Source: a virus
Virus record (IMG/VR): IMGVR_UViG_3300017769_000040
Coordinates: 1-37,669 of that record
DNA: 37,669 bases
Direction: 5' to 3' (one strand)
A program made the translations under genes and the position numbers. The stretch's first letter is position 1. Each line of letters begins with the position of its first letter. The notes beneath the pieces are model-generated. The model saw only the letters and a program-made list of their open reading frames with translations. It ran no database searches and was not told where the DNA came from. This document shows positions 8,075 to 15,330 of the stretch, piece after piece.

Positions 8075-8564
8075 TTTCTTCTGAGATGTTTGCATTAAGT
8101 TCCACTTTTTCTGTTGATTCTCCCAATGCCAGTTTGGCAAGTTTCTGAGCTGCTATTGCTGCATTGGCTAGTGCGTTTATTTGTGATGGTATAAAACTCT
8201 TTTTGCCATTGTTTATATCGTCTGTATTTTTTCTTAAGTTCTGACCAACTGTAGCCATAAGTGCCTTTGCTAAGTTGATAGAAGTGTTATCAAATTTCTT
8301 AGATTCTTCAGATAAGTTCTTTGCTCTTTCTTGGTCTAGTTTTTGAGTGTATTCCATTTGAAACTTTTCTCGTTCAACTTTCCAACTTTCTTTATTAGCT
8401 ACCCTGTATAAAGTTGATTTGGCGACCTTATGTTTTTTTGCTAATTCGTCTAAAGAGTAAGTGATTCTTGCCCCTGTATCATCAGACAAACCTTGAACAA
8501 ATTCATTCCTTATCTTTAGTTTGAGATGGTCTGTAAGTTTTTGAGATGTGCTTTTTTTACTCAT
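7995..8564 (-). CDS. terS: Terminase small subunit
   Basis: DNA-recognition subunit of the packaging motor. Residues 35-60 form a helix-turn-helix (YSLDELAKKHKVAKSTLYRVAN) of the kind at the front of phage small terminases. A long charged helix (residues 62-95) follows and then an Ala-rich oligomerisation region (INALANAAIAAQKLAKLALG). It is the first gene of the leftward late operon, with a predicted promoter and a 15-bp palindrome immediately upstream. Its 3' end overlaps the start of terL. Confidence 0.85.
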   Translation of the reverse strand: MSKKSTSQKLTDHLKLKIRNEFVQGLSDDTGARITYSLDELAKKHKVAKSTLYRVANKESWKVEREKFQMEYTQKLDQERAKNLSEESKKFDNTSINLAKALMATVGQNLRKNTDDINNGKKSFIPSQINALANAAIAAQKLAKLALGESTEKVELNANISEENAFREAMELLDSVARDRQQADDSSVH

Positions 8565-8579
8565 AAATTCTCAGAATTT
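8565..8579. promoter_or_regulatory. Palindromic operator candidate at the late transcription start
   Basis: AAATTCT-C-AGAATTT is a 7-bp perfect inverted repeat around one base. It lies between the predicted late -10 box and the terS ATG and would cover the transcription start. Its position suggests an operator for a repressor of late genes; the sequence is AT-rich, so chance is possible. Confidence 0.4.
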
Positions 8580-8584
8580 CCCAT

Positions 8585-8613
8585 AATATAATTCATAGTG
8601 CTGTCTATGTAAA
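8585..8613 (-). promoter_or_regulatory. Predicted leftward late promoter (terS operon)
   Basis: On the minus strand TTTACA (8613-8608), a 17-base spacer, then TATATT (8590-8585) gives a good sigma-70-type promoter. The predicted start, near 8578, leaves a very short leader before the terS ATG at 8564. It is the only candidate promoter upstream of the whole head block. Confidence 0.55.
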
Positions 8614-8635
8614 ACAAACTAATTTAATATTTATT

Positions 8636-8691
8636 CCGAAAAGGGTTGCTCTTTTTCTAAAAATAAGCGAGAATATAATTATATAAATTGA
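8636..8691 (+). promoter_or_regulatory. Early promoter motif, copy A
   Basis: The layout is CCGAAAAGGGTTG at 8636-8648, a CTTT-type -35 region, AAGCGAGAA, then a perfect TATAAT at 8674-8679 and ATAAATTGA at 8683-8691. The same arrangement, with equal spacing from the CC to the -10, recurs at 10855 and 21383. It drives the rightward early genes from 8704 and is divergent from the late promoter. Confidence 0.65.
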
Positions 8692-8703
8692 AGGTACTAT
8701 AAA

Positions 8704-8844
8704 ATGAAAGCTAAATTGATAACCCTTGAAGTCCGTTTCTGGAACTTCTTAGATCGTTTTAACTTAATTATAGGCATGCTTGTGTTTGCAGGTGGCTGCC
8801 ATACTTTCAATTATCTTTTAACTTTAATTAACGAGGTATTTTAA
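8704..8844 (+). CDS. Small single-pass membrane protein (46 aa)
   Basis: The ORF starts at ATG 8704, eight bases after a GAAGG ribosome-binding site in the first early transcript. It ends in TAA overlapping the next ATG (TAATG). The sequence has a charged N-terminus with aromatic residues (EVRFWNFLDRF) and then a hydrophobic segment (NLIIGMLVFAGGC... FNYLLTLI), giving one transmembrane helix with no cleavage site. As the first early gene it could act on the host membrane, for instance in superinfection exclusion, but no family is recognised. Confidence 0.6.
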   Translation: MKAKLITLEVRFWNFLDRFNLIIGMLVFAGGCHTFNYLLTLINEVF

Positions 8845-9122
8845 TGAGTATTTTAAATAAAAATGATGATGTGATGATTGAGGATAACTCTACATTGGAC
8901 TATTTCTATATAAAAGAGATGCGTCAAATTACAGAGTTCAATGCTAAAGGTAATCACTACTATCTGGAATTTATTATTTGGGAAGAAATGAAGTCTAAAT
9001 TAGATGGTTCTATTTCTAAGCATTACACCAAAGCAATAAAAAATTGGGATGGTAAAGAATCAACTAAATATGATGTTCTTAGCTCTTTGACTAACGAGCT
9101 TGAAGATAGGAGGTTAGCGTAA
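8844..9122 (+). CDS. Unknown early protein (92 aa)
   Basis: Not recognised. It is acidic with mixed charge and no Cys, signal peptide or membrane helix; the middle (NHYYLEFIIWEEMKS) suggests a small alpha/beta fold. Both junctions are coupled: TAATG with the upstream membrane protein and TAATG at 9120-9124 with the zinc-ribbon gene downstream. Its place in the first early operon suggests a host take-over or regulatory role, which is inference only. Confidence 0.6.
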   Translation: MSILNKNDDVMIEDNSTLDYFYIKEMRQITEFNAKGNHYYLEFIIWEEMKSKLDGSISKHYTKAIKNWDGKESTKYDVLSSLTNELEDRRLA

Positions 9123-9391
9123 TGGCAGGAGTACATGGTTCAGGGATTTGTCCTAATTGTAATAACCAAGATGCAGATGCATTTTGGGATAGCAGGAATG
9201 GAAATAAAATCTCTTGTAAAGAATGTGGTTATGATTCTGATTGGAATATGAGTGAGTCGGACAAGATGAAGATTCAGCTCAGGAAATTATCCAATAAAGG
9301 ATTATTTGAAGTTCATCATTTCATATCTGAAATGCTTGAGTATAGATTGGAGCAAGAAAAAAGGATTATTCAAAAAAGGGAGGAAGCATGA
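9122..9391 (+). CDS. Zinc-ribbon protein (89 aa)
   Basis: Two CxxC knuckles, CPNC near residues 10-13 and CKEC near residues 32-35, form a classic zinc ribbon (GICPNCNNQDADAFW... KISCKECGYDSDW). A helical, charged C-terminal half follows (EVHHFISEMLEYRLEQEKR). Such small ribbons in early phage operons usually bind nucleic acid or a host polymerase component. It overlaps both neighbours (TAATG upstream, ATGA downstream). The exact role is not known. Confidence 0.65.
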   Translation: MAGVHGSGICPNCNNQDADAFWDSRNGNKISCKECGYDSDWNMSESDKMKIQLRKLSNKGLFEVHHFISEMLEYRLEQEKRIIQKREEA

Positions 9392-9522
9392 ATGCAGATA
9401 AAAAAATGCCTGACTCATTTTATGAGTGGTTAAATAAATGCCCTGTAAATTGGTTTCGTATAAAAGTGAATGAAGAGACTATTCATTATTCTTTTGAAAC
9501 ACCTGAAGAGGAGGAAGAATGA
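9388..9522 (+). CDS. Small unknown protein (44 aa)
   Basis: ATG at 9388 overlaps the upstream stop as ATGA, and its own stop overlaps the next ATG (9519) as ATGA. The product has a Trp/Phe-containing core (FYEWLNKC, NWFRIKV) and a C-terminus of Glu residues. The poly-Glu codons also supply the GAGGAGG ribosome-binding site of the next gene. Double coupling is the main evidence that it is a gene; no family is recognised. Confidence 0.55.
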   Translation: MNADKKMPDSFYEWLNKCPVNWFRIKVNEETIHYSFETPEEEEE

Positions 9523-9710
9523 TTGTCCAGTTTTATAATGCTTATCAGATGCGTAGAGTGCCTTGTGGTGTTAGACGCTTTGTTGTCAAAAGGGTTGGTC
9601 ATAAATGGGTACAGTTGAAAGAAACTAATAGCCCAAGATGGACTAGAATCAAAAGGAAAGTTTGGAATGAGATTATGGAGTGTCCGACTTTCAAAATAAT
9701 ACAGGAGTAA
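9519..9710 (+). CDS. Small basic protein (63 aa)
   Basis: A strongly basic, Trp-containing short protein (MRRVPCGVRRFVVKRVGHKW, RWTRIKRKVW). It is preceded by a near-perfect ribosome-binding site (GAGGAGG) inside the end of the previous gene. The composition suggests nucleic-acid or RNA-polymerase binding, but no known family is evident. Start and stop are both coupled to the neighbours. Confidence 0.55.
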   Translation: MIVQFYNAYQMRRVPCGVRRFVVKRVGHKWVQLKETNSPRWTRIKRKVWNEIMECPTFKIIQE

Positions 9711-9712
9711 CA

Positions 9713-10849
9713 ATGGATAAATTAGTTTTAGAAAAATTACTACACCTTTATAAGTTAGTACCGCAAAAACCAAATGGTAATTTGTATGATGGGAATGTCA
9801 TGGAAATCTTACCCAAAGGTCTTACTCAATTACAAATCAAGTCAGATAGCTCATGGAATAAGTTTTTGTCTAATATTTCTGTGCCAAGAAGTATGAAACA
9901 AGATGTACCTGTTTTTGTAAAACCAGAAATCGCCAGAAAAAAACTTAAAGAGTTTTCAGATGAGATTCAAAGGGCAGGAAAGTTTTATTATGATTCAAGC
10001 TATTACGAACACATAATTTCAGAAGAAGATTTTAGTAAGCTCTGTCAAGAAGTTCCACAAGTTTTGCCTTATGAATCTACTTTTTTGCAAGTCGCTGCCC
10101 CTCACGCAACTTATGATGGCATGACTTATAATATTCTTATTAAAGAAGTCACAGAAGATTCTACTGCAATAAGGAATGCAAAGAGTCACGGACACTTCAA
10201 CGAAATGAACAAGTATTTCTCTTTAACTTGTTTCACTTATTTTCATAACATGAAAGTTTTTAACTTCAATCCTATAACAATGCATTACTGTTTAGGTGTT
10301 CATGGTTCAGTACAAAAAGATGAAAATGCCATAACGAATATTGATGACTATGCGGAGAAAACAGTAGATGTTCCATTTACTTTTTGGATTGATCATGAGT
10401 GTTACGAAAATAAAGATTGGCAAGATTTTTATGATGATTCAGAAGATGAAAATGGAGTCTTATCAAACCCAATGTTAAATACTGAGGTATCAATTTATGG
10501 TGGTATGTTGCAAATGCTTTTCGTCTTGTTGGCTTATCCTCAACTTTGCAAACAGGAAGAAGTAAGAGGGAAGAAACCTATGGTCTTTGGTAGTATGACT
10601 CCCTTTAAGGATTCCGAGCTGAGAAGAAAGCCGACTTGGGAGCATAAAACTTTAGTGGTTAATCTCACCAAGGAAGAAAAGCAGATCATAGACGAGGCTA
10701 GAGAAAGCGGAGTGCAAGGCAAAAGATTCCATGCAGTCAGAAGTCATGTAAGAAGATTGGCTTCAGGAAAAATGACGATAGTTAAATCGCACTTCAGAGG
10801 AGATAAATCTTTAGGTGTCATTCAAAAAGACTATAAAATAAAACAATAA
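9713..10849 (+). CDS. Unknown protein with a possible distant AcrVA2-like organisation (378 aa)
   Basis: The frame is open from 9680, but ATG 9713 has an AGGAG site six bases upstream and follows the previous stop, so it is preferred. The C-terminus carries a compact His/Arg motif (RFHAVRSHVRR, SGK, then VKSHFRGDKSLGVIQKDY). Near residues 100-120 is FSKLCQEVPQVLP followed by STFLQVA. From memory the type V-A anti-CRISPR AcrVA2 has a matching order: a C-x-E-x-P segment before a FLxLP strand, a hydrophobic helix, then RRGHWHGYW near the end. That resemblance is weak and unaligned, so the call is tentative. It ends just before promoter copy B. Confidence 0.5.
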   Translation: MDKLVLEKLLHLYKLVPQKPNGNLYDGNVMEILPKGLTQLQIKSDSSWNKFLSNISVPRSMKQDVPVFVKPEIARKKLKEFSDEIQRAGKFYYDSSYYEHIISEEDFSKLCQEVPQVLPYESTFLQVAAPHATYDGMTYNILIKEVTEDSTAIRNAKSHGHFNEMNKYFSLTCFTYFHNMKVFNFNPITMHYCLGVHGSVQKDENAITNIDDYAEKTVDVPFTFWIDHECYENKDWQDFYDDSEDENGVLSNPMLNTEVSIYGGMLQMLFVLLAYPQLCKQEEVRGKKPMVFGSMTPFKDSELRRKPTWEHKTLVVNLTKEEKQIIDEARESGVQGKRFHAVRSHVRRLASGKMTIVKSHFRGDKSLGVIQKDYKIKQ

Positions 10850-10854
10850 ATATT

Positions 10855-10908
10855 CCGAAAAGGGTTGTGCTTTGTTAGAAAGTAAGGAAGAATAGAATCA
10901 TAAATTGA
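10855..10908 (+). promoter_or_regulatory. Early promoter motif, copy B
   Basis: CCGAAAAGGGTTG (10855-10867), TTTGTT, TAAGGAAGAA, a -10 of TAGAAT (10893-10898) and ATAAATTGA (10900-10908). TATTCCGAAAAGGGTTG is a 17-base exact match to copy A. It precedes the replication operon, which begins at 10929. Confidence 0.65.
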
Positions 10909-10928
10909 GCCGAAAGGCAGGAGATAAA

Positions 10929-11375
10929 ATGAAAAATAAAACTTACAAAGGACTAAAAAAATACTCCCCAGAGTATGACAGCGTTATGAATAAACACCTT
11001 GAAATAATTGAGGATGTTTATAACTACGATGCTCCAAAAGATGAAAAGAACTATGTAGAAGATACTTGTATGACAGTCAAGTATGGCTCCTATCCAAAAT
11101 ACAGTATAAAGCTACCAAACGAGATGACAGGTTTGAGATTAGTTGATTACATGGATGGAGATCAGGCAGCTTATGACAACACTGATTATCTTAATATGCT
11201 TGAGGAACTTGACCTCTATCATGATGATTCAATAGCAGATTATCCAAGACATGGAGATACTTTGAGAATCTTTTATCATGATCTTGAAAAGGCACAAGCT
11301 GCATTGTTTTTTCTTAAAAAACTTTGCAACCTTGAAAAAAGTCGCAATAAATTAGTGAAAGGGGGGGTCGCATAA
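10929..11375 (+). CDS. Unknown early protein (148 aa)
   Basis: First gene after promoter copy B. The open frame begins at 10905, but ATG 10929 has a good site (CAGGAGA) five bases upstream and is used here. The protein is acidic, rich in Tyr and Asp (DVYNYDAP, DYMDGDQAAYDNTDYLNMLEELDLYHDDS), with a C-terminal helix (DLEKAQAALFFLKKLCNLEKS). No motif, membrane segment or known family is seen. It is coupled by TAATG to the next short gene and sits at the front of the replication operon. Confidence 0.6.
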   Translation: MKNKTYKGLKKYSPEYDSVMNKHLEIIEDVYNYDAPKDEKNYVEDTCMTVKYGSYPKYSIKLPNEMTGLRLVDYMDGDQAAYDNTDYLNMLEELDLYHDDSIADYPRHGDTLRIFYHDLEKAQAALFFLKKLCNLEKSRNKLVKGGVA

Positions 11376-11518
11376 TGTTAGATAAATACAGAATTAAAAA
11401 TACCACCAGAGAAGTCTCTGTGTGGTATATCAAAGATGGGGTGGCTTTTGTCACAGAAGAAGAAACAGGAAAAAGTTATAATATTTCCGCAGACAAAATA
11501 CAGGAGTTTTACAAATGA
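11375..11518 (+). CDS. Small unknown protein (47 aa)
   Basis: ATG at 11375 overlaps the upstream TAA (TAATG), and its TGA overlaps the ATG of the replication gene (ATGA, 11515). The sequence reads as a small beta sheet with a final helix (EVSVWYIKDGVAFVTEEE, NISADKIQEF). The last codons provide the CAGGAG ribosome-binding site for the next gene. It is supported by position and coupling only; function unknown. Confidence 0.55.
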   Translation: MLDKYRIKNTTREVSVWYIKDGVAFVTEEETGKSYNISADKIQEFYK

Positions 11519-12135
11519 GCATTGAACACTTAAACAAGGCTTTGAAGGTTGAAGGCTTGAAGCCTAATGCCAAATTTATACTTATTATCTTAGCTAATTA
11601 TGCCGATGAGAAAGGAACTTGTTATCCATCGTATCGTCACATTGCCAATATCGTTGGCTTAAAAGATACCAAAGGAGTACAGCGTACCATTAAATCTCTA
11701 GCTGATATGGGCTTACTCAAGATCAATAACAGAAAAAATGATAGTGGTGGAAACACAAGCAATCTTTATGAACTCACTATGGGTCTAGAAACCCCTACCC
11801 CCTTATCAGCCCCTTCCCTCAGGGTTACAGAACCCTCCAATACTAAAGAAGATACAAAAGAATATATATCATCATTCCAAGAGTTTTGGAAAATATATCC
11901 AAGAAAGATTGGAAAGAAACAAGCTAGTAAGATATTTGGAAAATATGACGAAAAACATTATGCGAAGATCATTCATGGAGTTAAACTTTTCGCACAAGAA
12001 AATAAAACTACAGAAGAAAGATTCATACCACACCCTTCAACATGGTTGAACCAAGAGCGTTGGATGGATTGGTTTGAAGAAACTAATGGACAATATGTTT
12101 TAAAAATAAATAAATTGAATAACCTTGCAGGTTAG
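11515..12135 (+). CDS. Winged-helix replication initiator/helicase-loader-like protein (206 aa)
   Basis: Residues 1-90 form a winged helix of the HTH_36/replication-protein type (LKPNAKFILIILANYADEKG, CYPSYRHIANIVG, VQRTIKSLADMGLLKI). After a Pro/Thr linker, residues 118-195 carry the segment frequent in phage O/DnaD-like replication proteins (FQEFWKIYPRKIGKKQASKIF, FIPHPSTWLNQERW). It is directly upstream of the primase-helicase, so a role in origin recognition or helicase recruitment is likely. The replication origin may lie in or near this gene, but no iterons were seen. Confidence 0.75.
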   Translation: MSIEHLNKALKVEGLKPNAKFILIILANYADEKGTCYPSYRHIANIVGLKDTKGVQRTIKSLADMGLLKINNRKNDSGGNTSNLYELTMGLETPTPLSAPSLRVTEPSNTKEDTKEYISSFQEFWKIYPRKIGKKQASKIFGKYDEKHYAKIIHGVKLFAQENKTTEERFIPHPSTWLNQERWMDWFEETNGQYVLKINKLNNLAG

Positions 12136-12144
12136 GAGTGGAAA

Positions 12145-13839
12145 ATGAATGAAAGACCAGAAGATCATGGGATCAAGCTGAGAAAGTTTGATCATGGAAC
12201 TCAAAAAGTAAAATGTCCTAAATGTCAGCCACCGCATAAGATGTCTGATAACCCATTGAGCGTAACCATCAATGAAGAAGGCACAGTATGGTTTTGCCAT
12301 CATTGTGACTGGAAAGGTAGTTATTTTACTAACAGTAACAAGATGTATATTCCAAAAGAAAAGGTATATCAAAAACCAGATGTTCCCAATAGTAATGCCA
12401 AAAATACTACTTACGAATATTTCAAGAATCGTGGCATTGGGGCTACTGTTGTAGATGAATTCAAAATATTTGAGGACAAAGGTTGGTATGGGTTCCAGTA
12501 CTTTGATGAGCATGAGCAAGTCTTAAATATTAAATACAGAAACAATGGAAAAAACTTTAGGCAAACACAGGGGGCTAAACCTTTTTTGTATAACTACAAC
12601 AAAGTAAAAGAAGCTGACGAGATAGTATTTGTTGAAGGAGAAATGGATGTGTTGAGCTGTGCAGAGATAGGTATGTTGGCTACAACTTTGCCTAATGGTG
12701 CACCTAAAGAAGCTAAGTTTAATGATAAAGATGCTAGATTCAATGCTTTGGAAAACTGTCCTTTAAATGCTAAGAAAGTTGTCCTTTTCACTGATACAGA
12801 TACCGCAGGAAAAGCCTTACATAAAGAGTTGCTACATCGTTTTGGCAAAGATGTTTGTTGGTATGTAAATGTGCCTGATGATTGTAAAGATGCTAACGAT
12901 GTTTTGGTAAAACATGGAGCAGCAAAACTAAAGAAAATCATAGATGATGCAATACCTTATCCGATTGATGGTCTTTATTCTGCCAACGATTACTATTCAC
13001 AGATTCAAGATTTGTACGATGGTAATTATGAAAAGCCAATTGAAATAGGATTAAAAGGATTAGACGAAATCTACAAAATAATGACTGGTACTTTTCATTG
13101 TATTACTGGCATACCTAATCATGGAAAATCTATATTTTTAGATCAAATATTATTGAATCTAGCTATCAATCATGATTGGAAGTTTGCAATCTTTTCTCCT
13201 GAACATTCAACCTCAATGCACATAAGACGATTGATACAGATGTATTGTCGTAAGCCATTTGATGAAGGCTTTGAAGAAAGGCTTGATAAAAAAGAATTAA
13301 ATCAGGCTTTGGAGTTTATCCAGAATCACTTCTACTTCATAGAAACAAGGGACAGTACTCCAACTGTAAACAACATATTAGATATCACTAAATCGTCAAT
13401 ATTTAAGCATGGGATAAATGGTTTAGTGATTGACCCTTACAACGAAGTTGATGCTAAAAGAGAGGGCAATGCAAGAGAAGATGAGCATATTAGAGATTTC
13501 ATATCTTTATGTAAAAGGTTTTCAAGGATTTACGAGATCGTTACATGGGTTGTGGCACACCCTACCAAATTGCCTAAAGGCAATGATGGTGGTTATACCC
13601 CACCAACAGCTTATGACATAAGTGGAGCAGCACATTGGCACAATCAGGCTGATGCAGTTCTTACTATACACAGGGATTTTGATGAAAACACCACAAGTGT
13701 AATAACTAGGAAAATTAGAGAACAGGATTTATATGGAAAGATTGGTGAAGCTAAATTTATGTATAACTTCAAAACAAGGAACTTTGACCCTTATACAAAA
13801 ATGGTTGTTGGTGATTGGGAAGAAAATGTCACTTGGTAA
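12145..13839 (+). CDS. Bifunctional DNA primase-helicase (564 aa)
   Basis: Primes and unwinds DNA at the phage fork. A zinc-binding module (C24, C27, C51, C54: KCPKC and FCHHC) is followed by a TOPRIM primase core (VFVEGEMDVL near 162-170, acidic LFTDTDTAG near 214-222). From about residue 300 comes a RecA-like DnaB/T7 gp4 helicase domain with Walker A GIPNHGKS (322-329) and later motifs (GLVIDPYNEVD, WVVAHPTKLP, DISGAAHWHNQADAVLTIHR). AGGAG precedes ATG 12145. The 3' end overlaps the convergent kinase gene by 11 bases, with no terminator between them. Confidence 0.92.
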   Translation: MNERPEDHGIKLRKFDHGTQKVKCPKCQPPHKMSDNPLSVTINEEGTVWFCHHCDWKGSYFTNSNKMYIPKEKVYQKPDVPNSNAKNTTYEYFKNRGIGATVVDEFKIFEDKGWYGFQYFDEHEQVLNIKYRNNGKNFRQTQGAKPFLYNYNKVKEADEIVFVEGEMDVLSCAEIGMLATTLPNGAPKEAKFNDKDARFNALENCPLNAKKVVLFTDTDTAGKALHKELLHRFGKDVCWYVNVPDDCKDANDVLVKHGAAKLKKIIDDAIPYPIDGLYSANDYYSQIQDLYDGNYEKPIEIGLKGLDEIYKIMTGTFHCITGIPNHGKSIFLDQILLNLAINHDWKFAIFSPEHSTSMHIRRLIQMYCRKPFDEGFEERLDKKELNQALEFIQNHFYFIETRDSTPTVNNILDITKSSIFKHGINGLVIDPYNEVDAKREGNAREDEHIRDFISLCKRFSRIYEIVTWVVAHPTKLPKGNDGGYTPPTAYDISGAAHWHNQADAVLTIHRDFDENTTSVITRKIREQDLYGKIGEAKFMYNFKTRNFDPYTKMVVGDWEENVTW

Positions 13840-14359
13840 ATTCAAATATATCGTTAGCTAGACTCTTTGATTCTTCTAAATCTCTTAGGGAAACTAACTC
13901 AATTATATTAGAAAGTTCTTTGTCCTCTTTTATGTTTTGTATTTTTGTGAGTCTGCCTTTCTTGAATTTTTCTGTTTGTTTGTCGCCTCTTTGTTCGTGT
14001 CTTTTATCTAATGTTGCAGCATCTCCTTCAAGAATTAAAATGCGGATATCGTAATCCTGATTTAGAAGTTTTAAGTTATTTGCAGTAAAAAGACGATCAC
14101 CTTCAAAGACAATGTTCTTATCACCCATTGCAACATAGGCTTCAAAGTCTTTTTGAACTGCCATAGATAATTTGTCTGTGCCTGCAAAGACTTCTCCTAA
14201 ATCGTATATACCTAATACGCTAGTTTCGCTTTCTGTATCGTGATAACCCCTCAATAAACCCTTTTGAAATTTTTTATTAGGCTTCAACAAAGACAAATAA
14301 TTCCTCATAAGGGTAGTTTTGCCAGAAGCAGGAACACCGCCAATTGCTACACATTTCAT
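13829..14359 (-). CDS. P-loop kinase of the DNA hypermodification module (176 aa)
   Basis: Walker A GGVPASGKTT (residues 7-16) opens a small nucleoside/polynucleotide kinase-like fold. Further conserved-looking segments are GIYDLGEVFAGTDKLSMAVQ, a strand ending NIVFEGDRLF, and a lid with Lys/Arg (DKRHEQRGDKQTEKFKKGR). In phage systems that make hypermodified thymine a kinase phosphorylates 5-hydroxymethyluracil in DNA; this protein, coupled by ATGA to the transferase gene, is the natural candidate here. That substrate is inferred from context. It is the last gene of the module. Confidence 0.8.
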   Translation of the reverse strand: MKCVAIGGVPASGKTTLMRNYLSLLKPNKKFQKGLLRGYHDTESETSVLGIYDLGEVFAGTDKLSMAVQKDFEAYVAMGDKNIVFEGDRLFTANNLKLLNQDYDIRILILEGDAATLDKRHEQRGDKQTEKFKKGRLTKIQNIKEDKELSNIIELVSLRDLEESKSLANDIFEFTK

Positions 14360-15330
14360 AATGTTTTGTAGTTTAAAGTGCCAGTATCTAAAAATACAGA
14401 AAATAAATCTTTTCTTATTTTTTTGCTTTCAGCTAACTTTGGGTGCAGTGTCTCCTCTCTACCATCCCAAAAGACTTGCCAATCAATCCCATTCCATTCA
14501 TCTTGTTCTACTTTCTTTATCTCCTCTGCCTGTCTATCTAAATAATATCCCAAATATCTACCATCTCTGTTTCGGAAGATTTTTTTGAAACTACAAAGCA
14601 AAGTTTCCATCATGTAAAAGTCTAGAGTTTTGCCATATTCTGCGTCCATTCTTTTTTGTATGAGTTTTGCTTCAATTTCAAGGTGTCTTATGCAGCTTTG
14701 ATCAAGTTTTTGGTTTACCCAATCATCTAAACCTAATGCATAACAAAGACCATTCCTATGTGATTTACTTCCGCTGTAATCAGACAATTTCAGGTCATTT
14801 GGATTGCATAGAAAACCTGCACAGTCCTTTAGTGTCTGCATGTAATACCAAGTGCTATATCTCCCAAATTTGTGCATATTCAAAGATATGAGTTGCCAGA
14901 CATACTCAAAAGACTTGTTCTCTAAACTTTTGAATTTTGCTCTTTGTGTGCCCTCTTGATTGTTATGCTTAATCCACTTCTTGTAAGAGGCAAACTGTTG
15001 TGGCAGATGTCCTTTGTTCCACTTGGTGTCTGTCTGATATCTTAGTCTTTGATAGTTTTGATCGTTCCATCTTTGCAACCTACCTTGATCAACCAACTCA
15101 AAGTCAGGGAACTCATTCCAAATTACCCAAGCAGTAGGTAAATGGTATGTCGTACCATAAAGCCAACAAACCCAATACTTTTGTTCTAGATTATGCTCGT
15201 ATCTATCAAAAAGATAATTTAATAACCACAATGCAGGGTCACAGTCCTTTTGCTCTAGCGACCAATCAGACCACTGCAAAAAAGCCTCTGTCCTATTTTC
15301 CTTTAAGCGTAAGTCAGTGAACATTTTCAA
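14356..15330 (-). CDS. Amino acid:DNA transferase / aGPT-PPlase-family base hypermodification enzyme (324 aa)
   Basis: The family was predicted as alpha-glutamyl/putrescinyl thymine pyrophosphorylases and linked to attaching an amine to a phosphorylated or pyrophosphorylated hydroxymethyl-pyrimidine in phage DNA. Recognisable parts are DPALWLLNYLFDRYEHN, YWVCWLYGTTYHLPTAWVIW, FPDFELVD, then RLRYQTDTKWNKGHLPQQF and a helical core (GRYSTWYYMQTLKDC, SHRNGLCYALGLDDW). The hallmark of the helical 5-hmdU kinase domain (WTxDPIL) is absent. Genes for a dioxygenase and a kinase in the same operon agree with the role. The clade within the family is uncertain. Its start at 15330 overlaps the GNAT end by 17 bases; ATG 15324 is also possible. 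Confidence 0.72.
   Translation of the reverse strand: MKMFTDLRLKENRTEAFLQWSDWSLEQKDCDPALWLLNYLFDRYEHNLEQKYWVCWLYGTTYHLPTAWVIWNEFPDFELVDQGRLQRWNDQNYQRLRYQTDTKWNKGHLPQQFASYKKWIKHNNQEGTQRAKFKSLENKSFEYVWQLISLNMHKFGRYSTWYYMQTLKDCAGFLCNPNDLKLSDYSGSKSHRNGLCYALGLDDWVNQKLDQSCIRHLEIEAKLIQKRMDAEYGKTLDFYMMETLLCSFKKIFRNRDGRYLGYYLDRQAEEIKKVEQDEWNGIDWQVFWDGREETLHPKLAESKKIRKDLFSVFLDTGTLNYKTL

Noticed and set aside
8565-8703. tRNA or small RNA gene in the divergent gap
   Set aside because: No cloverleaf or stable hairpin with a terminator was found; the gap is filled by two divergent promoters and a palindrome.
13800-13860. Terminator between the convergent primase-helicase and kinase genes
   Set aside because: The genes overlap by 11 bases and no stem with a T run is visible there.
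14356-15330. Helical 5-hydroxymethyluracil DNA kinase domain
   Set aside because: The WTxDPIL-type hallmark of that family is absent; the visible segments fit the aGPT-PPlase/amino acid:DNA transferase group better.
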